DNA of 10,016 nucleotides. Source: Arthrobacter sp. Lineage in GTDB: Bacteria; Actinomycetota; Actinomycetes; Actinomycetales; Micrococcaceae. Position 1 is the first letter of the stretch, and the number at the start of each line of letters is the position of its first letter. This document shows, piece by piece, positions 1 through 8,189 of this stretch. The stretch spans positions 1 to 10,016 of the forward strand of contig JAODMS010000162.1 of assembly GCA_025464925.1 (NCBI GenBank). The letters run 5' to 3'. A program made the translations under genes and the position numbers. Below the pieces are notes generated by a model. That model worked only from the letters and a program-made list of their open reading frames with translations, searched no databases and had not been told where the DNA came from.

Positions 1-1862
1 TGGGCGCGAAGATCGGCGAGAACGTCCAGCTGCACTCGCTCCCGCCCGTTACCGGGCTGCTGTCCCTCGGCGCCGGGTCCAACATCGAACCTGAAGTCGA
101 TCTGTCCGGCTGGTGGATCGACGGCGACCGCGTTTACATCGGGGCCATCCGCATCGGCGCCGGCGCAAGCGTCGGGGCCCGCAGCACGCTCATGCCGGGA
201 GCCATAGTGGGTGCCGGCGCACAGGTGGAGCCGGGCTCGGCGGTCATGGGCAAGGTCAAAGCCGGGCAGCTGGTGGCCGGATCGCCGGCCGAACGCCGCG
301 GCAAGGCCCGGCACTCGTGGCCGGACTCCCCCGCCGAACACCGGCTGGTGGGCCGGCTGTGGTTCGCAGGGTTCGCCGCGGCGTCTGCCGTCCTGGCGCT
401 CATCCCCTATGTCTCCGCAGCGGCCGCGGCCGCCGTCATCTTCGCGTTCATCCGGGGCAGCGTGTCACTGGCCGCGGCCCTGCCCGCCTTGGCCCTGTCC
501 GTTCCGCTGGCGGCACTGGTGTGGTTCCTGACCAACCTGCTCCTCATCCTGGCCACCACCCGGCTGCTCAGCATCGGCCTCGCAGAGGGCTACTACCGGG
601 TCCGGAGCCGGATCGGATGGCAGGTCTGGGCGACGGAGCGGGTGCTGGATCTGGCCAGGGACCTGCTGTTCCCGATCTATGCAAGCCTCTTTACCCCGGT
701 CTGGCTGCGGCTTCTCGGCGCGAAGGTCGGCCGCAACGTGGAGGCCTCGACCGTGCTGCTGATCCCGCGCATGACCACCGTGGGTGAAGGCGCGTTCCTG
801 GCCGACGACACGATGGTGGCGTCCTACGAACTCGACGGCGGCTGGATGCACATAGCCCCGGCCAAGATCGGCAAGCGGTCTTTCCTGGGCAACTCGGGCA
901 TGACGGCGGCCGGGCGCAGCGTGCCCAAGAACTCCCTCGTGGCGGTCTTGTCCGCGACGCCGGCCAAGGCGAAGTCCGGCACCTCGTGGCTCGGCAGCCC
1001 GCCTGTCCGGCTGCGGCGCACCGCCATCGCCTCGGACGACACGCGGACCTACCAGCCGCCCCGGCAGCTGAAGGTCGCGCGCGCCCTGTGGGAGCTGTGC
1101 CGGTTCGTCCCGGTCGTGCTGACGGTCGCAATCGCCGTCGGCGTGATGCTCGCGTTCGACGCGATGGCGGCCCTCCTCAACTACGGAATCGCCGCTCTCC
1201 TGAGCGGGGTGGTGATCCTGCTCGCCGGGGCCACGGCCGCGGGCAGTGCCGTCGCGGCCAAGTGGCTGCTGGTGGGCCGCATCCGCCCCGGCGAGCACCC
1301 GCTGTGGAGCTCCTTCATTTGGCGCAACGAGGTAGTGGACACTTTCATAGAGATGGTCAGCGCCCCATGGTTCGCACGCGCTGCCACGGGGACACCGGCG
1401 CTGGTGTGGTGGTTGCGGGCACTCGGCGCGAAAATCGGTGCCGGGACATGGTGCGAAAGCTACTGGCTGCCGGAGGCGGACCTCGTCACCCTCGGCAGGA
1501 ATTCGACCGTCAACCGCGGCTGCGTGGTCCAGACCCATCTGTTCCATGACCGTGTCATGAGCATCGACACTGTTACGCTCGATGACGGAGCAACCATGGG
1601 ACCGCACGGAGTCATCCTCCCGCAGGCCAAGATCGGCCGCGGCGCGACGGTGGGCCCGGCGTCCCTGGTCATGAGGGGTGAGACGGTGCCCGCCGGGACG
1701 TACTGGATGGGCAATCCGGTGCGGCCCTGGGGAGGCCCGGCACTGCCGGCCGCCACCCCCGGTAGCCCCAGCAAACGCACATCCAGCACAAGCACTATTG
1801 AAGGTCCGTCCCATGAGTCCCAGCGCACCACCCAGAAACCGCAGCGTCCTGCCAACGGATGA
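1..1862 (+). CDS. Pls/PosA-type NRPS-like synthetase, C-terminal part (5' end outside window)
   Basis: The reading frame is open from base 3 to a TGA at 1860-1862, giving 619 visible residues. Three blocks beginning LGAK(I/V)G lie at about bases 1, 714 and 1422. Each opens a left-handed beta-helix (hexapeptide-repeat) domain with short I-G-x-G-A type turns. Two strongly hydrophobic regions separate them, at about 350-575 and 1100-1280, each long enough for a pair of membrane helices. This domain-helices-domain-helices-domain layout matches the C-terminal half of Pls-type synthetases, such as the one making epsilon-poly-L-lysine. In those proteins an adenylation and a carrier domain come first; both would lie upstream of this window. 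The protein should act in the cytoplasmic membrane, condensing amino acids activated on the carrier domain. The last ~43 residues form a Pro/Ser/Thr-rich tail that overlaps the next gene. The product cannot be told without the adenylation domain. Other hexapeptide-repeat membrane proteins are a less likely alternative. Confidence 0.85.
   Translation, partial: GAKIGENVQLHSLPPVTGLLSLGAGSNIEPEVDLSGWWIDGDRVYIGAIRIGAGASVGARSTLMPGAIVGAGAQVEPGSAVMGKVKAGQLVAGSPAERRGKARHSWPDSPAEHRLVGRLWFAGFAAASAVLALIPYVSAAAAAAVIFAFIRGSVSLAAALPALALSVPLAALVWFLTNLLLILATTRLLSIGLAEGYYRVRSRIGWQVWATERVLDLARDLLFPIYASLFTPVWLRLLGAKVGRNVEASTVLLIPRMTTVGEGAFLADDTMVASYELDGGWMHIAPAKIGKRSFLGNSGMTAAGRSVPKNSLVAVLSATPAKAKSGTSWLGSPPVRLRRTAIASDDTRTYQPPRQLKVARALWELCRFVPVVLTVAIAVGVMLAFDAMAALLNYGIAALLSGVVILLAGATAAGSAVAAKWLLVGRIRPGEHPLWSSFIWRNEVVDTFIEMVSAPWFARAATGTPALVWWLRALGAKIGAGTWCESYWLPEADLVTLGRNSTVNRGCVVQTHLFHDRVMSIDTVTLDDGATMGPHGVILPQAKIGRGATVGPASLVMRGETVPAGTYWMGNPVRPWGGPALPAATPGSPSKRTSSTSTIEGPSHESQRTTQKPQRPANG
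1800..1805 (+). promoter_or_regulatory. Ribosome binding site deciding the M1 peptidase start
   Basis: GAAGGT sits 7 nt before the ATG at 1813, inside the 3' end of the synthetase gene. It supports this start over in-frame candidates up to 135 nt upstream. Confidence 0.6.
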
Positions 1863-3180
1863 GGAAGCCGGCGCACCTGATCCGTATCTGCCCGGCCACG
1901 GCACCAACGCGTACCATGTCACCCGCTATGAAATCGACCTCGACTACAAGCTCAGGAGCAACCGCCTGGCCGGGCGCGCCGTCCTGCACGCGGTCACCCA
2001 GCGGCCGACGTCGGCCATCGTCCTGGACCTGACGGGCCTCCGGGCCACCAAGATCCAGCTCAGCGGCCGAAAGGTGCGCAAGTTCAGCCAGCGGGCCGAG
2101 CAGCTCATCGTGGTTCCCGAGACCCCGCTGCTGCCGGGTGAGGCCTTCACCCTCGATATCCGCTACGAGGGCAACCCGGCCCCGCGCCGCGGCCTGTGGG
2201 GCGAAGTGGGCTGGGAGGAACTCACCGACGGCGCCCTCGTCGCGGGGCAGCCCAACGGCGCGGCATCGTGGTTTCCGTGCAACGACCACCCGCGGGACAA
2301 GGCCAGCTACCGGATCACGGTGACCACCGACGCCAACTACCGGGCCGTGTGCAACGGCGTGCTGCTCTCCCGCAGCAGCCGGTCCAGCCGCGAAACCTGG
2401 GTCTACGAGCAGGCTGAACCGATGCCGACCTACCTCGCCACGGTCCAGATCGGGCGCTACGAGCTCCTGCCGCTCACCCCCGCCCGGCACTCCGGCCAGG
2501 TGCCGCAGTACGCTGCCGTTCCGGCGGCGTTGGCGGAAGCCGCCCGCGAAGCGCTGGCACGGCAGCCCGAAATGATGCGGACTTTCACCAGCTGTTTCGG
2601 CCCCTACCCCTTCCCGGAATACACCGTCGTGGTGACCGAGGATGAGCTGGAGATCCCGCTCGAGGCGCAGACGCTGTCCATCCTGGGCCGCAACCATCTC
2701 ACGCAGGACTGGGAATCCCAGCGGCTGATCGCCCATGAACTGGCCCACCAGTGGTTCGGAAATTCGCTGACGGCGGCCTCCTGGAAGGACATCTGGCTGC
2801 ACGAGGGGTTCGCCTGCTACGCCGAATGGATCTGGTCCGAAGAGGCACGCGTCATGACGATTGCCGACCGCGCCAGGGGCGCCTGGAAGAGGCTCGACGC
2901 CGGCAGCCAGGACCTGCTCGTGGGCGACCCCGGGCCCAGGCTGATGTTCGACGACCGCGTCTACAAGCGCGGAGCCCTTGCACTGCACGCACTCCGCCTG
3001 CGCTGCGGGGACCTGGCGTTCTTCGCGCTCCTGCACGAATGGACGGACCGCAATCGCCATGGCTCGGTGTCCACGCACGAGTTCATCCTCACAGCAGACC
3101 GCGCGACAGGCCTGGATACCGAGGCCCTGCTGCACCCCTGGCTGTTCGAGGAGGCACTCCCGCCGCTGCCCCTCTCCTAG
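1813..3180 (+). CDS. M1 family zinc aminopeptidase, short form (455 aa)
   Basis: This is a metallopeptidase that should remove N-terminal residues from peptides. The zinc site is complete: H308-E-L-A-H312, followed after 18 residues by E331 (WLHEGFACYAE). The catalytic tyrosine is probably Y384 in YKRGALALHALR. The exopeptidase GxMEN loop is replaced by PLEAQ, with E284 in the place of the glutamate that binds the substrate amino terminus. No signal peptide is visible, so it is probably cytosolic. Length is about half that of PepN-type enzymes: the N-terminal beta-domain and thermolysin-like domain are present, and the C-terminal helical domain is absent. The ATG at 1813 is chosen because GAAGGT (1800-1805) lies 7-8 nt before it and the sequence after it reads as the family N-terminus. 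Longer in-frame starts would push far into the preceding gene. The 50-nt overlap suggests translational coupling with the synthetase. It may process or degrade that product, as M1-type aminopeptidases are thought to do for epsilon-poly-lysine. Confidence 0.93.
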   Translation: MSPSAPPRNRSVLPTDEEAGAPDPYLPGHGTNAYHVTRYEIDLDYKLRSNRLAGRAVLHAVTQRPTSAIVLDLTGLRATKIQLSGRKVRKFSQRAEQLIVVPETPLLPGEAFTLDIRYEGNPAPRRGLWGEVGWEELTDGALVAGQPNGAASWFPCNDHPRDKASYRITVTTDANYRAVCNGVLLSRSSRSSRETWVYEQAEPMPTYLATVQIGRYELLPLTPARHSGQVPQYAAVPAALAEAAREALARQPEMMRTFTSCFGPYPFPEYTVVVTEDELEIPLEAQTLSILGRNHLTQDWESQRLIAHELAHQWFGNSLTAASWKDIWLHEGFACYAEWIWSEEARVMTIADRARGAWKRLDAGSQDLLVGDPGPRLMFDDRVYKRGALALHALRLRCGDLAFFALLHEWTDRNRHGSVSTHEFILTADRATGLDTEALLHPWLFEEALPPLPLS

Positions 3181-3185
3181 GAGAG
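3172..3185. other. 14-bp perfect palindrome joining two convergent stop codons
   Basis: CTCTCCTAGGAGAG is its own reverse complement. Its central CTAG (3177-3180) carries the TAG stop of the M1 peptidase on the plus strand (3178-3180) and the TAG stop of the phosphopantetheinyl transferase on the minus strand (3177-3179). The genes therefore overlap by 4 nt and there is no room for a conventional terminator between them. As RNA it could only form a 5-bp stem with a CUAG loop on either strand, so it is a weak terminator at best. Confidence 0.85.
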
Positions 3186-3845
3186 CGCGACCGCGGCGGC
3201 AAGGTCCGCAGGCAGGCCCGTCTCGGCCGGGGCCAGGTCGCGGATGCCGGAGCGGTGCAGGACGTCGAGGGTTTCCGGGGCTGTCCGCAGCCCCTCGCCG
3301 GTCATCTTGAGCCAGGCTTCCTTCCGGGTCCAGAGCCGTGCCCGTTCACGCTGCAGCACCTGTCCGGACAGCCCCCGAAGGTGCGGCCGTTCCGCCGGGG
3401 TCAGCGCCACCTCGTCGAATCCGTCAAAATCCAGCCGCCCGGGATCCTCGACGTCGACGCCCAGGCGCAGGCCCGGTTCGGGATCGGTCACGGCCGCCAG
3501 GAGCGTCCACCCGGATGCCCGGGAGAGGCTGAGCAGCAGCGGCACGGTCGTGCCGGCGCCCGCAGCGTTGCCCCAGGAGTAGCCGGGCCTGCCGTGGGTA
3601 ACACCAGGGCCGGTCCCGCAGCGGGGGCAGGCGTAGCAGGCCGTCAGCTCCGACGCGGGAACGTCCAGCAGCTCGGCGGCAAAGCGTCGCTGCGCGAGCC
3701 GGCCGGCCAAAAACACTGCCCGTGGCCCGGGCCGCATGGCGTCCGCGCGCTGCAGTTCGGCGGCATCCAGCAACGCCTGCGCGTAATGTTCCTGTCCTCC
3801 CGGCCACCCGGGAGGACAGGACCGCAGGACGAGCAGTGGTTGCAT
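3177..3845 (-). CDS. Sfp-type 4'-phosphopantetheinyl transferase (222 aa)
   Basis: This enzyme moves the phosphopantetheine arm of coenzyme A onto a serine of acyl- or peptidyl-carrier domains. The family signature is clear: G129-V-D131-V-E133 carries the magnesium-binding acidic residues, and W172-TRKEAWLK180 is the second motif, with E176 as the third acidic ligand. The N-terminal half has the cysteine-containing CxRCGxxxxxxHGRP stretch common in this family. In the LSLSRASGW segment, arginine stands where many relatives have histidine. The ATG at 3845 has GGAG (3853-3856) 7 nt before it. The gene starts 25 nt after pheT on the same strand and may be co-transcribed with pheST. It converges on the synthetase-peptidase pair with a 4-nt overlap. 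Its most economical role is activation of the carrier domain of the Pls-type synthetase, but it could serve other carrier proteins in the cell. Confidence 0.92.
   Translation of the reverse strand: MQPLLVLRSCPPGWPGGQEHYAQALLDAAELQRADAMRPGPRAVFLAGRLAQRRFAAELLDVPASELTACYACPRCGTGPGVTHGRPGYSWGNAAGAGTTVPLLLSLSRASGWTLLAAVTDPEPGLRLGVDVEDPGRLDFDGFDEVALTPAERPHLRGLSGQVLQRERARLWTRKEAWLKMTGEGLRTAPETLDVLHRSGIRDLAPAETGLPADLAAAVALS
3790..3821 (-). terminator. Perfect 14-bp hairpin early in the phosphopantetheinyl transferase gene
   Basis: Bases 3790-3803 pair without mismatch to 3808-3821, leaving a 4-nt loop (3804-3807). The stem is mostly G-C. On the minus strand it begins 24 nt after the transferase start and about 50 nt after the pheT stop, and it encodes roughly residues 9-19. 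No T-run follows on either strand. It could be a tail-less intrinsic terminator or attenuator for pheST read-through, or a brake on translation. The structure is directly visible; the function is inferred. Confidence 0.45.
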
Positions 3846-3870
3846 CTGCCGGCTCCGTGTGACCAGCCGG

Positions 3871-6426
3871 TCAGCGCTGGACTGCCCCGAAGCGTTCGGC
3901 AGCAGCCGCCACGGCGCCCTCGCGGGCCGCCGACGCTTCCTCCGCCGTCAGGGTGCGGTCCGCGGCGCGGAAGCGGAGGCTGAACGCCAGGGATTTTTTG
4001 CCGTCCTCGATGCCCTTGCCGGCGTACAGGTCGAAGAGCGCAACGTCCTCAAGCAGTTCGCCGGCGCCTTCCCGCAGGGCCGCGAGGACATCGTCCGCCG
4101 GGATCTCCTGCGGCACCACCAGGGCGACGTCCTGGGTGGCCACCGGGTAGCTCGAGATGTGCCGGGCCACGATCACGTCGGCGGCGGCTTCGAACAGGGC
4201 ATCCGCGTTGAGCTCGAGGGCCACGGAACGTGCCGGCATGTCGTGGGCGGCCAGCAGCTTCGGGTGCAGCTCGCCGGCGTAGCCGACAATTTCGCCGGAG
4301 CGGAGCGTCAGCTGCGCGGCCCGCCCGGGGTGGAACGCCTGGTGGTGGCCCTGGCTGACCAGGATCTCCACGCCCAGGACGCTCCCGGCGAGCCGGGCGA
4401 TGTCCAGCGCGTCCGCCCAGTCCCAGGGGCGCGGCGAGTGGGCGGCGGCCGCCGGTGCATCGTGGCCGGTCAGCACGGCGGCAAGATGCAGCGGCTGGTG
4501 CGGGACGCCGTCGTACAGCGCGTCCAGCACCTCATCGGAGGGCCGCACACCGAGCGGCGGAATGGTCGCCGTTCCCAGCTGGTCCCCCGGCAGGAACACC
4601 AGTCCGGCCTCGAAGAGCGCCAGGTCCCGGAAGCCGCGGGAGTGGTTGCGCTTGGCCACCTCGATGAGCCCGGGCAGGATGGAGGTCCGCAGGAACCCGT
4701 GCTCCTCGCTGATCGGATTGGCGAGCTTGAGTGCCGTGCGCGCCGTGCCGTGCGTGGGCGTCCCAAAGGTGTCGTTGGCGGCCTTGGAGACGAACGGGTA
4801 GGCCAGGACCTCGGTGAGGCCGGCGTCCGCCAGCGCCTGGACCAGGCGGCGGCGCTGCTGCTGGCCGCGGCTCAGTCCGCGGCCCGGTGGTGCCACCGGA
4901 AGGGTCGCGGGGATCTTGTGGTAGCCGACCAGCCGAGCAATCTCCTCGGAGAGGTCTTCCTTGGTTTCCAGGTCGTTGCGCCAGCTCGGCGCCGTCACCT
5001 CGTAGAAGACGCCGGAGCCGGCGCCGTCCTTCCGGACGACGGCACCCAGGTCCTCCAGCGAGGTGACAATCTGCTCCTCGCTGAAGTCGATTCCGATCCG
5101 GTCCGCGGCGAACGCGGCCGGCAGCTGGACCGTGACGGGGTCAGGGGCGGTCCCGACGTCGGTCCCTTCCGGAGCCGCGGTGCCGCCCGCCAGTTCGACC
5201 AGGAGGTCGACGGCGCGCTGCGCGGCGATGCCGGCGACATGCCAGTCCACTCCGCGTTCGAAGCGCTTGGAGGCCTCGGACGGCAGCTTGTGGCGGCGGC
5301 GGGAGCGGGCAATCGAGACTTCCTCGAAGTGCGCCGCCTCGATGAGGATGGTCGACGTCGCATCGCTGACCTCGGTCGAGGCGCCACCCATGACACCGGC
5401 TACACCGATCGGGCCGGAGTCATCGGTGATGAGGAGGTCCTCGGCGTCCAGCGCGCGTTCCTTGCCGTCGAGGGTCTGGAGCTTCTCGCCGGGAACGGCG
5501 CGCCGGACCACAATCCCGCCGGACAGTTTGTCCTGGTCATAGAAGTGCAGCGGCTGGCCGAGCTCGAGCATGACGTAGTTGGAGATGTCCACCGGGAGGG
5601 AGATGGAGCGGATCCCGGCGAGCCGGAGGCGGGACGCCATCCACGGCGGGGTCGGCTTCGTGGCGTCCACTCCGTGCACGGTGCGGGCCACGAAGCGGTC
5701 GGCGCCGGGCTTGCCGTAGATGGGCGCGTCGTCGTTGATCTTGACACCGTAGCCGCCGGACAACGCTGCGGGAGCCTGCACCGCGGAGGCCGGGTCCAGG
5801 AACACCGTGCCGGTGGCGTGCGCGTATTCACGGGCAACGCCACGGATCGAGAACGCATAGCCGCGGTCCGGCGTGACGTTGATTTCGGCGGCCTCGTCGT
5901 AGAGTCCCAGCAGCTCCATGGCGTCAGTGCCGATTTCCGGATCCAGCCCGATCCGCGAGAGCACCAGGATGCCGTCGTGGTCCTCGCCGATGCCCAGCTC
6001 GCGGACGGAGGCGATCATGCCGGCGGAGAGGTGGCCGTAGGTCTTGCGCGCGGAGATGTGGAAGTCTCCGGGCAGCACGGCGCCCGGGAGGGTGACCACG
6101 ACCTTGTCGCCCTCGACGAAGTTGTGGGCCCCGCAGATGATCCCCTGCACGCCGGAGGGGTCGATCCCGGCACCGGAGAGGGTCTGCTCCTGGCCTTCGG
6201 GGACAACCCGGACCTGGCACCAGTTGATGGTCTTGCCGTTGGTCTGGGGTTCCTTGACCAGGCTCAGGACCTGGCCGACCACGATCGGCCCGCGCAGGAC
6301 GTCCGTGGGGCGGTGGACTGCTTCTTCTTCAAATCCGACCTTGACGAGCTCCGCCATGACGTCTTCGGCCGTTGCACCGGCCGGTACCTGCGCGAATTCG
6401 CGCAGCCAGGAAAGGGGAATACGCAC
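3871..6426 (-). CDS. pheT: Phenylalanine-tRNA ligase beta subunit (851 aa)
   Basis: This is the large subunit of the cytosolic alpha2-beta2 enzyme that charges tRNA-Phe. Domains are in the usual order: the N-terminal MRIPLSWLREF segment, an OB-fold tRNA-binding domain at about 42-155, the B3/B4 editing region at about 215-395 (GVAGVMGG near 341-348, then the SRRRHKLPSEASKRFERGVD region), and the B5 domain at about 430-500. A catalytic-like core follows, ending in an FDX-ACB anticodon-binding domain over the last ~95 residues (SSYPVATQDVALVV onward). Length is normal for actinobacterial PheT. The start is GTG at 6424-6426, supported by GGAG (6435-6438) 8 nt before it and by the conserved N-terminus; the next methionine is residue 24. 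Only 2 nt separate it from the pheS stop, so the two genes form an operon. It ends in TGA. Confidence 0.98.
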   Translation of the reverse strand: MRIPLSWLREFAQVPAGATAEDVMAELVKVGFEEEAVHRPTDVLRGPIVVGQVLSLVKEPQTNGKTINWCQVRVVPEGQEQTLSGAGIDPSGVQGIICGAHNFVEGDKVVVTLPGAVLPGDFHISARKTYGHLSAGMIASVRELGIGEDHDGILVLSRIGLDPEIGTDAMELLGLYDEAAEINVTPDRGYAFSIRGVAREYAHATGTVFLDPASAVQAPAALSGGYGVKINDDAPIYGKPGADRFVARTVHGVDATKPTPPWMASRLRLAGIRSISLPVDISNYVMLELGQPLHFYDQDKLSGGIVVRRAVPGEKLQTLDGKERALDAEDLLITDDSGPIGVAGVMGGASTEVSDATSTILIEAAHFEEVSIARSRRRHKLPSEASKRFERGVDWHVAGIAAQRAVDLLVELAGGTAAPEGTDVGTAPDPVTVQLPAAFAADRIGIDFSEEQIVTSLEDLGAVVRKDGAGSGVFYEVTAPSWRNDLETKEDLSEEIARLVGYHKIPATLPVAPPGRGLSRGQQQRRRLVQALADAGLTEVLAYPFVSKAANDTFGTPTHGTARTALKLANPISEEHGFLRTSILPGLIEVAKRNHSRGFRDLALFEAGLVFLPGDQLGTATIPPLGVRPSDEVLDALYDGVPHQPLHLAAVLTGHDAPAAAAHSPRPWDWADALDIARLAGSVLGVEILVSQGHHQAFHPGRAAQLTLRSGEIVGYAGELHPKLLAAHDMPARSVALELNADALFEAAADVIVARHISSYPVATQDVALVVPQEIPADDVLAALREGAGELLEDVALFDLYAGKGIEDGKKSLAFSLRFRAADRTLTAEEASAAREGAVAAAAERFGAVQR

Positions 6427-6428
6427 GG

Positions 6429-7490
<1,062 letters not shown>

Positions 7491-7657
7491 CTACTGTTCT
7501 TAGCTACGAGTCGGGTCATGCCGACGGCCGGTGCGCCCGCGAGCGGTCTCCGCTGGCAGCGTATCTGTCGTCGACAAAGGGCAAGGTCACAGGTTGTCCA
7601 AGGGCGTTTCACAAGGCAGGCCGCGCCGCAATCCCTCCGGCGGGCACTTTCCCCAGT

Positions 7658-7711
7658 CTAGTTGAAGGCGCCCCCGTGCCCGAACCCGAAGGCGGGCTCC
7701 CCCGATACCAT
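7658..7711 (-). other. Speculative 17-codon leader frame ahead of pheS with three Phe codons
   Basis: The frame reads MVSGEPAFGFGHGGAFN then TAG, with Phe at positions 8, 10 and 16, on the same strand and 168 nt upstream of pheS. Phe-rich leader peptides control pheST by attenuation in enteric bacteria. Against it: no good ribosome binding site (GAGG is only 2 nt away), no promoter found further upstream, and such a short frame could arise by chance. Confidence 0.15.
7706..7711 (+). promoter_or_regulatory. Candidate -10 element for a leaderless transcript
   Basis: TACCAT fits the actinobacterial TANNNT hexamer and ends 6 nt before the ATG at 7718, so transcription could begin at or next to the start codon. 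No Shine-Dalgarno sequence precedes this ATG, which fits a leaderless mRNA. No clear -35 is seen. Confidence 0.45.
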
Positions 7712-7717
7712 GGCCTC

Positions 7718-8188
7718 ATGACGTCCGGACAACGGCTGCGGCAGATGGCCAATCTGCTGAATGGTTCAACCCTGCTGGGGTTGCTGCTTGCCGCCTGTGC
7801 CCGCACCCCTGTTCGCGGCGGGCCGCACGGCCTGCTGATTGCCACCGGCTACCGCTGGCGCCTGCCCTGTGCCGGGGCGTTCACCGTCGGGAACGTGGTG
7901 CTCTTCCGGGCCGGCCTGCATGGCGCCCTCTCCAATCCGGCCCTGTTGGGCCACGAGGAGCGCCACAGCACCCAGTACGCCTGGTGCCTGGGAGCGCCTT
8001 TCCTGCCGCTGTACTTCCTGGCGGCGGCCTGGTCCCTCTGGCGGACGGGAAATCCGGGATCAAGAAACGTCTTTGAACGGCACGCCGGGCTGCAGGCCGG
8101 CGGCTATGTGGACTTGGACCAGGTGGACCGGGACCGGCCGGCCTGTGGCGGACCGGGCCCCGCGGCCCCTCAGCGGAACGAGGCATGA
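7718..8188 (+). CDS. HExxH-containing membrane-associated protein of unknown function (156 aa)
   Basis: I do not recognise a named function. The protein has hydrophobic stretches at about 17-27 and 93-108 (FLPLYFLAAAWSLW). Between them is H79-E-E-R-H83, an HExxH metal-binding signature in the segment LLGHEERHSTQYAW. A conserved-looking NVFERHAGLQAGGY follows at 117-130, where E120 or H122 could be a further ligand. The C-terminal ~25 residues are polar and proline-rich, suggesting a tail. HExxH suggests a zinc peptidase-like fold, but the protein is very short for a peptidase and the third ligand is not certain. The ATG at 7718 is preferred to a GTG at 7676 because a -10-like TACCAT sits just before it and the extra residues look non-coding. 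It ends 1 nt before the next gene, so the two form one transcription unit. Confidence 0.75.
   Translation: MTSGQRLRQMANLLNGSTLLGLLLAACARTPVRGGPHGLLIATGYRWRLPCAGAFTVGNVVLFRAGLHGALSNPALLGHEERHSTQYAWCLGAPFLPLYFLAAAWSLWRTGNPGSRNVFERHAGLQAGGYVDLDQVDRDRPACGGPGPAAPQRNEA
8180..8183 (+). promoter_or_regulatory. Ribosome binding site of the SIMPL-domain gene
   Basis: GAGG lies 6 nt before the ATG at 8190, within the last codons of the upstream gene. It selects 8190 as the start; earlier in-frame starts would overlap the upstream gene extensively. Confidence 0.6.
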
Positions 8189-8189
8189 C

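Larger units (their letters stand above)
7491..7717. other. Divergent gap between pheS and the HExxH gene
   Basis: This 227-nt gap must hold the pheS promoter on the minus strand and the promoter of the plus-strand gene at 7718. Candidate minus-strand -10 hexamers are TACGCT (7558-7563), with a weak TTGCCC 15 nt upstream (7579-7584), and TAGACT (7655-7660) without a convincing -35. Neither is decisive. No T-box motif or terminator followed by a T-run is apparent. A small minus-strand frame with three phenylalanine codons lies at 7658-7711. Confidence 0.5.

Noticed and set aside
1678..1812. Upstream extension of the M1 peptidase
   Set aside because: It would overlap the synthetase by a further 135 nt, lacks a ribosome binding site and adds Arg/Pro-rich residues unlike the family N-terminus.
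465..1922. Long minus-strand frame opposite the synthetase gene
   Set aside because: The translation is Arg/Pro/Gly-rich without recognisable domains, while the plus-strand frame has clear Pls-type features.
1795..3135. Long minus-strand frame opposite the M1 peptidase
   Set aside because: The plus strand encodes a complete HExxH-x18-E peptidase; the antisense product has no motif and composition typical of a shadow.
7676..7717. GTG start giving 14 more residues to the HExxH protein
   Set aside because: The extra residues look non-coding and would cover the -10-like element that fits a leaderless start at 7718.
7491..7717. T-box or other riboswitch ahead of pheS
   Set aside because: I found neither a T-box-like core nor a terminator with a T-run. 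Only short GC-rich stems such as AGCGG/CCGCT near 7544-7556 are present, expected by chance at this base composition.
7710..7721. Three-codon mini-frame ATGGCCTCATGA overlapping the start at 7718
   Set aside because: It has no ribosome binding site and overlaps the likely -10; a leaderless start explains the region more simply.
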